From positions 22,103,450-22,167,449 of the forward strand of contig OU862927.1 in the NCBI GenBank assembly GCA_917880885.1: 64,000 bases of DNA. The letters are read 5' to 3'. The position numbers and the translations under genes were made by a program. Shown piece after piece: positions 10,597 to 20,362 of this stretch (position 1 is the stretch's first letter; each line of letters starts with the position of its first letter). This DNA comes from Limnephilus marmoratus (taxonomy: Eukaryota; Arthropoda; Insecta; Trichoptera; Limnephilidae). The notes below the pieces were generated by a model that did not search any database, was not told the DNA's origin, and saw only the letters and a program-made list of their open reading frames with translations.

Positions 10597-11091
10597 CTCA
10601 CACTAACATTCGGACAATATCTCAGCATGTAACGATCTCCGCACACGTGCTCCTGCAGGCATCTCTACACATCCAGGGCAGCTTCCCGAGGTCCATCACC
10701 ATGTTCAGCTACAAGGCCCATCGTGTCTTCAGCTCCTGAGATCAGCTACATCCCGCGACTTACAATGCTTGCGTCACCTTCAGTCCAGGGATCAGCTCAC
10801 CACTTCATGGCACCCCGAAGCCCCACCGTGCTTCGCTGCCATGAAAACACACTCCACCTCGCCAGGACTATCTGCTGGTGGCTCAGCACACCGAGCCACT
10901 CACCGTTCATCTCCGCGACTTAAAGCGTCGAGCAACGGCCTGGAATATAGGTCATCTCCACCGCCATAGTGTCGAGCAACTCGCTGACCTTCACCACACC
11001 ATCTCCATCACCTCCGTGCGCCTGCAGCATCTCATCTACGGCACCCTGCATACATCATGTTACCGCTTTACCGACCCTCGCTACGTAGCCC

Positions 11092-11097
11092 AATAAA
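11092..11097 (+). terminator. LTR poly(A) signal AATAAA
   Basis: AATAAA lies about 60 bp before the LTR end and about 500 bp after the initiator, the expected place for the R/U5 boundary. Copy 1 has the same signal near 4892-4897. Confidence 0.6.
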
Positions 11098-11717
11098 CGA
11101 CTGACTCATACTTCGACTTGACGCCTTTTATTTTTCGTTCTATCTCCCGCTCTCTCAGGTATACATGTATTATTTTAAGTATATGAATATATAAGGAGTG
11201 TATTAGGACATAAATAACTATGTACCATTTAAAATACCGCAATTAACAACTAAAATAAAAAAGACTTAAATGTTAGATTTTAACCCATATGTAAACATCG
11301 TGAGCTGATTTTTAAATGTATTATATTTTTGCCTATCTTAGAATTATTTTTATTTTCCATTTAGAGCCGCATCATTGACCATGAATGAGTCCTAACCCTT
11401 TTTTGTATCAAGAAAAGTAAAAGGCTCGAAGAACAATGAAGAAAAGTTTGAAAGTTTAAAGGCTTAAGGATTCATCAAGACCGAGGCTTACTGAATAAGA
11501 TTAAGATATAAAGCTGATCTTCTAAATCGTATTGCTGTGGCTATTGTAAAGATAACACTTGAAATTCTTGGTCGCGTGTTTCGGGAATTGTTAAGTTTTG
11601 TCTTCGAAGTTAGTAAGGATATTGATGGTAATCACGTAGAAATTTAGGTGAGATTCGAATAGAATGTTTTGTTTTAAACTATAGAAACTAGTTTTTTTTT
11701 AAATATTATCGTCTAAG

Positions 11718-12640
11718 TAGTCCAGTAAAGGAAGGAGTTGTAGAGTGCGTGAGCAGGGACCTAAGCGATTCTTTCAGGACTTGTTTAGGATGCTTAGGGT
11801 GTGAACATACTAAAAGTCCTGACGTCTAGGTGGTGAGCTAGGGGGGGGAGGGGGGGGGGGGAAGGTCCCGATTTTCGGGTTTCCGTTTATATCTGAAAAA
11901 CGGTGCGTCGCAGAGGAAAACTTTTTTAGAATAAGTAAAAGCTCATAAGATTATCTACAACTTTTATTCTATACATAATTTTGAAAATCCCAGCCGTTTT
12001 TGAGTTATACGCTCCACAAATGTCAATATTTTCTAAAAAAATCATTTTTCCTCACATTTTTCATCAAACATTCCTTCATATCATCTAAAATATTCATCCA
12101 AGAAAGAAATTTGTTCAAGAGAAGTTGTAAATAATTTAATTACCTTTCAGAATATATACACATGTCTAAATAAATCTCCAACCAGTAAATATTTACAGCA
12201 ATTTTAAGTTTTTTCGTAAAATGTCGTCATTTTCAGAAAAAGCTGTTTTTTCTCTCCAAAATGTTAAGATGGGTTTTTCTTCATGGGAAATTCCTTATTA
12301 ATTTTTGCACGCAAGAAAGCAGGTAAGTTGTTCTCGAACAGATGATTAGTGAAATTAGTTAGACGTCGGAGATGCTACAATAACGTGCTACGATGCTGTT
12401 CGAGTTGGTGAAAAGGCAATGAATGCGATAGTGGGCTTGACATTCTCAGACATCAAGTTGTCCCGCAAAGATCGGGCATTCCCAATGTCTTCTGTCAGCT
12501 CGTCGATAAAAATTCACGATGAAAAGGTTGCAGTTGACCCAACATTGCTGTTTCAGCGGATGTGTAAAAACAAACGATCAGATGAGGATTTGATGAAATT
12601 CTTTGAGTATGAGTTGGCCCCATTTCCCTTGGCACTGTTC
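11718..12640 (+). repeat. Left arm of palindromic element
   Basis: It matches the reverse complement of 14018-14978, including the end, a long G tract (11841-11870), the 5' UTR-like region, exon 1, a small intron and the start of exon 2. Differences include 14 extra bases near 11757-11770 and an intron about 38 bp shorter than in the other arm. Homology stops abruptly after CACTGTTC at 12640. Confidence 0.9.
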
Positions 12641-14007
12641 AATGAAAGTGGGATGCGAAAGACAAATAAATCTGTTCTGTATAGCTTATTCGAGCCTTTC
12701 AAAAAAACTGTTCTACTGTCTCAGATGAACATAGTTGAGGACGGAGGATTTCTATCATATATTATACACATATTATCTATATTATACAGAGTAATTTGAC
12801 AAAAAGATGCCTCCGTTGCCGCAATTTGTGATCGTTATATCACCTATGTCAACCACCACTATCCTGGAATGACTCGCACTGTGGTATTTGCTGGGTACGC
12901 AAATCCAGTCAAAAGCACGAAATCACAAGAACAAATGCGACGATACAGACTGAGAAGGTCAGCCGACATCAATTTGACATGGAACAAATCAATACCCGTT
13001 AAACAGGAAGATTTTTTATCCTATCCTACCAACAAAAGTAATTTAATCTCCTTACTACAGACTAAGTTTCGGGAGAATGGGATACAGACTCATCAGGCCA
13101 CCGATGATGCTGACGTCTTTATCGTGAAGACTGCTGTAGAACTATCCTTTCACAACTCTGTGGCTGTCTTTGGTGAGGATGTGGACCTCACTGTCCTTTT
13201 GATTGCTTCCACTCCTCCCACCTAAGATATTCTGTTGCTGAAACCCGGACGAGGGAAAACCAAAACATTGGCACTGTCCATCCAAGAGATGCAGCATCGT
13301 GGATTTGAACACATCATATTTTTACATTCATTTACCGGATGCGATACAACGTCTGCAAATTTCAGGAGAAGCAAGGTGGGCTTTTCAAAATTGTACTTGG
13401 AGTCAGAAATGATCAAGCAAGCGGCAATGATTTTTGACAATCCCTCCTCTACTCACGACGAGGTTGAAGAAGCTGGAAATAAATGCTTCCTGAAATGGTA
13501 TGCGGCGCCAAAAAGACAGACCTCCCTTAACCAGTACCACTTCCAATCGTTCACAAGGTCCGTGGCAAATATGACATAGGACATAGGATATGAAATAGGA
13601 CATACCACCAAGTTTAGCAGTGGCTCGGGATTGAGCTGTCCCCTGAAGAATAGGGGTGGAAACACGAAGGAGACACCCTGGCGCCAATTACAACAGAAGA
13701 TCCTCCAGCACCGGAGGTCTTTCTGAAAATGATATTTTGCCGCTGCACCAAGGATTGTGCAATTGGCAAATGCGGATGCCGAAAAGCAATGCTGACCTGT
13801 TCTGCAGCGTGCCTTCACTGCCAAGGGAGATGCCTCAATAGTTTGCCTGTTGCCGAGGACGACGATGAAGATGACGTAGAGCCCTTTCAGCAAGAACATC
13901 CACCACTGAGAATGACGATGCCATGGATGAACAACGCTTGCCAGGACCCTCACGTCCAAAGAAGATATGAAAACTTTAATCCATATAAAGTTGAGAGTGT
14001 AACATGA
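12283..14007 (+). pseudogene. PIN/XPG-like nuclease plus cysteine-cluster protein, broken
   Basis: Likely start ATG 12283. Exon 1 ends at 12322 before GTAAGT; exon 2 opens at 12363 and continues in frame through MNAIVGLTFSD. Family-typical stretches follow: ELAPFPLALFNESGMRKT, then QATDDADVFIV and FGEDVDLTVLL (acidic pairs that could be metal ligands), FLHSFTGCDTTSA, and a final CRCTKDCAIGKCGCRK to CLHCQGRC cluster with at least eight cysteines at 13735-13840. Breaks: TGA at 12797-12799 (the family position looks like tryptophan), TAA at 13223-13225, TAG at 13577-13579, and a frame change before the cysteine cluster. The nuclease family resemblance is from memory. The copy is dead. Confidence 0.7.
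12323..12362 (+). other. Predicted mini-intron of the transposon gene (left arm)
   Basis: It starts GTAAGT after CAAGAAAGCAG and ends TTAG. In the right arm the same intron is about 38 bp longer and ends GGTTAG. Splicing either version keeps the frame from exon 1 (MGNSLLIFARKKA) into GDATITCYDAV. At 40 nt the left-arm version is probably too short to splice efficiently. Confidence 0.5.
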
Positions 14008-14017
14008 TGTTATTAAG

Positions 14018-14978
14018 AACAGTGTCAAGGGAAATGGGGCCAACTCACACGCAAAGAATTTCATCAAATCCTCATCTGATCGTTTGTTTATACACATCCG
14101 CTGAAACAGCAATGTTGGGTCAACTGCAACCTTTTCATCGTGAATTTTTATCGACGAGCTGACAGAAGACATTGGGAATGCCCGATCTTTGCGGGACAAC
14201 TTGATGTCTGAGAATGTCAAGCCCACTATCGCATTCATTGCCTTTTCACCAACTCGAACAGCATCGTAGCACGTTATTGTAGCATCTCCGACGACTAACC
14301 TAATTATCCATCACAATAATAATGATTATAAAATGAATTTCACTAATCATCTGTTCGAGAACAACTTACCTGCTTTCTTGCGTGCAAAAATTAATAAGGA
14401 ATTTCCCATGAAGAAAAAACCCATCTTAACATTTTGGTGAGAAAAAACAGCTTTTTCTGAAAATGACGACATTTTACAAAAAAACTTAAAATAGCTGTTA
14501 ATATTTACTGGTTAGAGATTTATTTAAACATGTGTATATATTCTAAAAGGTAATTAAATTATTTACAACTTTTCTTGAATAAATTTCTTTCTTGGATGAA
14601 TATTTTAGACGATATGAAGGAATGTTTGATGAAAAATGTGAGGAAAAATGATTTTTTTAGAAAATATTGACATTTGTGGAGCGTATAACTCAAAAACGGC
14701 TGGGATTTTCAAAATTATGTATAGAATAAAAGTTGTAGATAATCTTATGAGCTTTTACTTATTCTAAAAAAGTTTTCCTCTGCGACGCACCGTTTTTGAG
14801 ATATAAACGGAAACCCGAAAATCGGGACCTTCCCCCCCCCCCCCCCCTCCCCCCCTAGCTCACCACCTAGACGTCAGGACTTTTAGTATGTTCACACCCT
14901 AAGCATCCTAAACAAGTCCTGAAAGAATCGCTCACGCACTCTACACCTCCTTTTGGACCATTCGTTTACTGGACTAAA
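14018..14978 (-). repeat. Right arm of palindromic element
   Basis: This is an inverted duplicate of the element's 5' end, in place of a normal 3' end. Read on the minus strand it repeats exon 1, a fuller intron (GTAAGT to GGTTAG) and exon 2 from ATG at 14236-14238. It then runs antisense into the central region, which yields a 261-codon fusion frame with no meaning after about codon 74. Confidence 0.9.
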
Positions 14979-15887
14979 GGTCTACGTTGAAGACTCCTGG
15001 GTTCCTCGGACTGTTTAGAAATTGTTTCTAATAATTATATTTCTGTGTTATTGTTGGCCCGGACGTTTTCTATCTTAGTATTTTTTACCATGTCTATTTT
15101 GATAAGGGTAAATTTCCATATTTGTTTTTCTTTATTATTCTTCATTTTAAGCATCCGCTGAACTGCCAAAGTAGTTTGCCAGCAGATCAATTTAACAACA
15201 TTAATATAACACTAAAGCACACATTCAAAGAGAAACCACAATATAGAAAATAGATACAGAAGAATAACAAGTAACTACAATATTTAATATAAATAAATTG
15301 AGATACAAATTCAAAAAATGCATATTTAAAAATAAGATTACAAAGAATATCAATATTTAAAAAATCTTTATCCGTTAATCATTTTGTTTAGTTCGGTGGT
15401 GCACTTTGATTCACTTTTTATTTGCATTGGCACTTATTAAATATCTATATTTGTCACAAGATAATCGAAAATGTATTGTCGTAATTATTTATAATTTTTG
15501 GAATGAACATACCTTAAATTTGACTAATTATTAATATAAGTGTTATGCGCGTAATCTACTTTGTCTTTATATGTGGAATCCGACGATAGGTTTTGTCACA
15601 CAATTTTAAACCATAATATTTCTTAGAGCAGGTATTATATTAACTGACTCATATAATAATTTTACATTTCTTCTTTGTGCATAAATACTTTTCCTTACCA
15701 AAAGCAATAATAGAGTTTTGGATTGTTTGAATATAACCTATATTTGTCTTGCACGAGTTCCCCCAAGATGTTATTCCGTATCTGATAGTAAATTCAGCTG
15801 GTGACAAATAGATTAATTTGTAAATGAATTAGTTGTTTGATGACAACGTAATATCCAGACTGATTATCAAGTCGGTCACTGAACACC

Positions 15888-16307
15888 AGGAGGCGTAGTC
15901 CAGTGGCTAAGACTCTTGACTCACATTCCGGAGGTCGCGGGTTCGAACCCGGCATGCGCAAATAAATTTTATTTGATTAATTTGTGTTATTTCACAATTA
16001 ATTCATTTAAAATAATATATAGTATATTTGCGGCATGTTCCAGAGTGGAAGATACTATTAGTATCGCCCTGGTGTAAGACCACCATTCAGAATTGAAACG
16101 TTGCTTGAAAATGGCTTTAGCCGTGTTTAGTGACCAGATCTGAATAGCCAGGTACTTCCCAACCCGCCTCTTCCCCACCTCCTTCCCCTCCCCGCTACCT
16201 TCAGCCTCACAACATACCCCAATTGGGGAAGCCATAGTCTCACTGGCTCCAGACGGGAGCAGTTGAGATTCTTGTGCGGTATTCACTGTAAAAAAAAAAA
16301 AAAAAAA
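15888..16307 (+). mobile_element. SINE A, full length (copy 2)
   Basis: This is the partner of 6405-6822 with the same pol III boxes and body and a longer A tail (16290-16307). The tail difference is typical of poly(A) slippage after duplication. Confidence 0.85.
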
Positions 16308-16907
16308 GGCGTATAAAGAAGAAGTTTCATGACATTTACGTGGGGTGGACTGCTGTTGGAGGCTTTGTCATTCTGCGTGACCTACAACAAATTAACTGTT
16401 GTGGATTTCAAAAATTTTCGATCATTTCATTCTTCTGGAATTAATTACCATAAGATATTTATAATTTCAAAAGCAATGAAAATATCACAAAACCCTTTAT
16501 TGTGGTGTTTTGTTCCCGACTAAAACAAATAAATAAATATTCCGATAAGAAATTATATATTTATAAGAACAAGGTAACAAACTGAATGGTGGTTTAAAAT
16601 GGAAGAGATTCTAGAATTCTGGAAAGCAATACTCATTTCTTATTACTTTTTTCGCATTCTTGCCACTTTAAGGTCTGACTTCACTTCTGCTTATGCAAGT
16701 AATATCTATCATATCTCTGTTTATCTATCAGCCACTTATTGTTAGATCTCCTAATATTTTTTCGCAAAACCCATGGGTATGGCTTATTAAAGAAAAGCCC
16801 TTTATTTAACGGCTATTGAATATAACGCTATCTGGGATGGAATTACACTTGCTTAGAATAACCCAAAGAATTTGAAAAATAACGAAATGGTTAGGACAGC
16901 AAACAAA

Positions 16908-16909
<2 letters not shown>

Positions 16910-16947
<38 letters not shown>

Positions 16948-17755
16948 TTCATATATTTTTTATTAGTAACAGATATTTGGGTTTTTTTTGGCTACCACAC
17001 TAGGCTAAGCCCGTGTTGTGGTAGTCGTACATTTAATATTTTAACATTTCAAAGAATATTAAGAAATACTTAAAACTAAAGAGAAAAAAGACCATATTTT
17101 AAAGAAAAGTAAAAATGAAAATTCAAATTCAAATTTTGAAATACAAAAATTAATAATGAAAATTAAATGTTAAGAACTTAAGTGTTCTGTATAAATTAAA
17201 ACATATAATTATATAAATCAAAATTAAAAACATATATAAATTAAGTGAAAAACTAAGAGAAAAAAATAACAACATTTTAAAGTAAAATAGAAATACACAT
17301 GGAAATTAAAATTTTGAAATGCAAAAATTAATAATTAAAATGTAGTGTTAGAACTCATGAATTCTTTAAAGTGCGTTCGTCCCCTTTCAAAAATCCAATG
17401 TTGTACACGTGTTATAAAAAGAGAATTAGAATTACTTGACTTTATGTCAGTACTCAGAGCATTATATATTTTAGGAGCGATGAACCAGAATTGTCGTTGA
17501 GCGAATGAGGTGTTAGTTTTTGGGACCACGCAACCCAGGTTTGATGAAAAACGGGTGTGTGCTTGATGTTGTGGAGCAATTAATAGATTATTTTTTCGTA
17601 TATAACAAATGCTTGTTTTAGTAAATAGCTGTCGAATATCTAAGACCCTGATTTTTGCAAAGAGTTCATTTGACGGATGGGTAGGTTGACATTTAAATAT
17701 AATTCTCAGAATTAGTTTTTGAACTAAAATAATTGGTCTAATAATGGATTCAGCA
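16910..17755 (-). mobile_element. 5'-truncated LINE insertion with 36-nt poly(A) tail
   Basis: The plus strand starts with 36 T residues (16910-16945), which is a poly(A) tail on the minus strand. Copy 1 lacks the whole block (near 7514). The left flank is CAAACAAAAG and the right flank resumes at AATTGAAGTAATTTTGC. No target duplication is evident; four or five target bases appear lost. The long pure tail suggests a young insertion. Confidence 0.8.
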
Positions 17756-17758
17756 CAA
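17335..17758 (-). pseudogene. LINE RT C-terminal tail inside the poly(A) insertion
   Basis: The minus-strand translation (RPIILVQKLILRIIF, LFAKIRVLDIRQLFTKTSICY, then FIAPKIYNALS near the end) resembles the post-palm tail of Jockey/CR1-like LINEs, where QKKIIRII and LDIRQLF are familiar. The frame runs on past 17755 into flanking sequence to a TTG at 17841, so its apparent N-terminus (MRFFHRSSVP) is host flank. No palm, endonuclease or ORF1 is present. About 390 bp of 3' UTR separate the stop from the poly(A). Confidence 0.65.
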
Positions 17759-18571
17759 ATTGAAGTAATTTTGCATTCCAAGAAAACAAATAAATGTCGA
17801 CGCATCGCTCGGGGGACGGACGACCGGTGAAAAAACCTCATTCAGTGGCATCCAAGAGGGTTGGGTCGCCAACAAGGCCAACCTAAGCCCTCTGGATTGG
17901 CTATATAATCAAGTTAGGCGGAGACACGTGGCTGGATATACTATAGAGAAGAATAGAATCAGCTTTTGTAACACGAAGACCTTCCAATTCAAACTCTTAA
18001 TCGGTAATAAAAAGAGACTTGTACAAAATTTTTGTAGTTTGCATGTCGCTATGTGTTATCGTCAACGGCCATTCATTCAGCAATATATTTTAGATGAAAT
18101 CGCAATATTTTGATGTTGGTACGTCTTGTATTTTAATTAATAGCTAACCAACACATACGTGTATACGTGTCTCAAATTGTTCCCATAGGTAAAGACAATA
18201 AAATCACTAAACACCACGCGGGCCGTTTCACCACACAATTATTTACGGAGTATTTTGAAAATTGGCCACAGTCACAACGATCTTTTGAAATACTACAAAG
18301 TGCCAGATTTGACAGTCAGGAATCTAATTTTGTTTCTATTTTTTTATCGTTATGTTTGTGAGTGGTTTTCACCTTTCTTAAAAGTTGCGAGATCTGGCAG
18401 AGAACACAAACTTGTCACGAAAATACAATAATGAGGCTCTGTAAATTTTTTCCAGGGCTCTAACTTACGATATAACGAATTGTAGTTAAACAATATATAA
18501 TAACAGCTTATAACTTGGAGCAAAATTATAATACGTGATGATGCGTGAAAATTTACCTACATATTTATACA

Positions 18572-18937
18572 GACTCTGTGGTCGAAAGGTAAGCATCTCG
18601 ACTAGCAATCTGAAAGCTGCGGGTTCAAATACATCAATAAAATTTTATTTGATTGATTTTTTTGTAATTTTACAATTTAATCATTAAAAATAATATAAGG
18701 TATATTTGCTGCATGAGTGGAAGATACTCTCAGTAGCGCCCTGGTGTAAGATTAATATTCCGAATTTGTTGCTTGAAATGGTTTAAGCCGTGTTTTGTGA
18801 GTAGATCTGAATAACCAGATTCTCCCTACCTACCTATTCCCCATCTCCTTCCCTTTCCTACCTCCATCAGCCTCACAACATAATCCATGGTTGGATGGTT
18901 AAGAGCAGTTATGACTCTTGTGCCGTATTCACAAAAA
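18572..18937 (+). mobile_element. SINE A, diverged
   Basis: The head GTGGTCGAAAGGTAAGCATC with a weak B box (GGGTTCAAATACATC) is followed by the family body in shortened form (GAGTGGAAGATACTC, CCTGGTGTAAG, CCTCACAACATAAT) and ends TATTCACAAAAAG. Its copy-1 partner is cut at 8473. Confidence 0.7.
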
Positions 18938-19017
18938 GAAATACTGAACAATTGTATAGAAGACATGCATCAGAATATTTTAGAATAGAGTTAAAAGAGA
19001 ACCCGTATTTTTTTTCA

Positions 19018-19457
19018 TTAGCTCCACACAGAAGGCCCTAAGGAAAATAATTCAACTCAGGGCCCATGTCATCTTTGGGGAAGCTGTGTAGAGGGTCTTT
19101 ATGGCGAAAAGAAGCAGAGGAAGTTCTGGAAAGGAAAAAAGTATGAGGGGTGGGTAGGAATCTGGCGATCAGTGTGTCCACGAGTGATGGACGAACGAAT
19201 CGATCCTTTCTACTACGGTGCAAGGCAATGTTCCGAGAGAGTCCCGCTGGAGAGGTCGAAAAATCTCTCTCAACCAGTCTCTCCCGGTCCGGCCTGCCAC
19301 GCTGTTGGTGGGCAGACACATCTCCCATGAACCCGGGCAACCCTGCTAAGTCACCAAACGTAGCGAACCACTTGGAGTGACCCATGGCAGAGGTGTTGGT
19401 TATCCAATAAATGGTTTCCGGGGTAGCCGTCGGTACCCATACCCGCCTCCCAAATTG
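19018..19457 (-). mobile_element. SINE-like family B, minus strand
   Basis: The family reads, in sense: GGGAGGCGGGTATGGGTACC, CCATTTATTGGATAACC, a CATAGGTCACCC/TTCGCTACGTTTGGTGA block, a CCGGATCGGGAGAG block, GCACCGCAGTGGGAGGG, and an end CTGTGTGGAGCTAA plus an A-rich tail. Here it is inverted. A second GGTACCCATACCCGC piece at 19476-19500 suggests an abutting fragment. Both strands show long frames, but none is conserved in other copies. Confidence 0.7.
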
Positions 19458-19765
19458 ATACTTATTTAATCGCATTGGTACCCATACCCGCTTCCCAATG
19501 TGGTACTTATATTATTGCAATACATGTAAATTATTTGTGTGAAACGCTCTTTAAAATAGATTTTATTTTTATTACCCTGTGACCTCTTAGTACTATCTTC
19601 AATGCATTGTTTGTGAATGAAAAAAATCAGAGTGTGTAATTCACACGCGGTAGAAGTGAAACTAGAAAGTCGCTAGATATCGCTTTATTATCTTTCGCCT
19701 GTTTATTTTAAAGTGGTTTGAAGATTGGATAATGATTTCACAAAACTAAAAATGTTTTTTTTGGA

Positions 19766-19858
19766 TTTCATAGGATTCGAACCTCCGTTCGCTTGATGTT
19801 TGTCTCTCTGATCGCTGAGACTTGTCAGGCGTCTTGCCCACTGCGCTATGGGAATTTA
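19766..19858 (-). repeat. tRNA-like remnant with A and B boxes
   Basis: On the minus strand TAGCGCAGTGGGCAAGACG matches an A box and GGAGGTTCGAATCC matches a B box, about 50 bp apart. The acceptor arm does not pair well (GGTAAATT against GAAATCC) and the TPsiC stem has only three good pairs. I read it as a tRNA-derived head of a lost SINE rather than a working tRNA. Confidence 0.45.
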
Positions 19859-19934
19859 CCGATTTATATTAGAACCGAGTGTGTAGAACTAAATTATGAA
19901 GCATTTCCGTTTAATCCAAATTTTAAATCACTAA

Positions 19935-20362
19935 GGCCGGTTACAGTGCTCGACTGACGGTCGTTGCGCACGGTCGGTCCTGACGATACGCATGCGTACG
20001 GTCGGTCCTGACGATCGCATACCACCGACCGACCGTCGGTGCGTACCGTCAGTTCACGATTGACCAACAAGCTGACCGGACGTCGTACGCGAAATTAATT
20101 AATTAATAGCTGCTTATTATCTTCGTAGACGTATTAGGAACAGAAGACGTAGATATCACGTACACCCGATCGTCGCCCAGAGAGCATTTCTAGCTCGACG
20201 GTCTGCATGCGCACGCGCTCGTCCGACGATTCTCGTACGTACTGCGTAGCGATATACGCATGCGTACGGTCGGTCCAGCACTGAATGATTTAGGAATTTT
20301 CATACAAATGACAAGCGCGACCGACGTACGCACCGACCGTCGGTCGAGCACTATAACCGGCC
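19935..20362. mobile_element. CpG-rich inverted-repeat MITE
   Basis: The left end GGCCGGTTACAGTGCTCGAC matches the reverse complement of the right end (GGCCGGTTATAGTGCTCGAC) over the first 20 bp with one change, and the pairing continues less perfectly for about 45 bp. Both ends carry reiterated GACCGACCGTCGGT-like words, and the unit GCATGCGTACGGTCGGTCC recurs near 19989, 20009 and 20260. No transposase frame is present. The flanks (ACTAA on the left, GTACA on the right) do not give a clear target duplication, so superfamily is open. Confidence 0.65.

Larger units (their letters stand above)
10305..11157 (+). mobile_element. Solo LTR, copy 2, 853 bp, intact
   Basis: It starts TGTGGCGACG and ends CTCTCA, with target duplication GGTA at 10301-10304 and 11158-11161. 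It lies inside the RT tail that begins at 9765. A TATA box, an arthropod TCAGTC-type initiator and an AATAAA signal are in the right order for U3-R-U5. Short frames inside it (10723-11096) are repeated in both LTR copies but look like chance frames in GC-richer LTR sequence. Confidence 0.88.
11718..14978 (+). mobile_element. Palindromic DNA transposon, candidate Academ superfamily
   Basis: The ends are TAGTCCAGTAAA and TTTACTGGACTA, flanked by AAG at 11715-11717 and 14979-14981. Copy 1 has a single AAG at 5516-5518. Arms at 11718-12640 and 14018-14978 are inverted copies of each other, while the centre 12641-14017 is unique. The coded protein combines a PIN/XPG-nuclease-like region with a cysteine cluster. 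As I recall, Academ elements have 3-4-bp duplications and code for an XPG nuclease and a Cys8 finger, which fits. No helicase or separate transposase is visible. The superfamily call is inference. Confidence 0.7.
9119..18690 (+). repeat. Tandem segmental duplication, copy 2
   Basis: Copy 2 follows copy 1 after a 645-bp spacer (8474-9118). It differs by two insertions absent from copy 1: the palindromic element at 11718-14978 and the poly-T-headed retroposon at 16910-17755. It lacks the R1 insertion. The copy-specific insertions are all in different places, so the duplication (or the haplotype split) came before all three. Confidence 0.93.

Noticed and set aside
13453..14238. 261-residue minus-strand protein
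   Set aside because: Only the first 70 or so residues are homologous (inverted 5' exon). The rest is antisense of the central gene.
19038..19475. 145-residue minus-strand protein
   Set aside because: It is the sense translation of one SINE B copy, and the frame is not kept in the other five.
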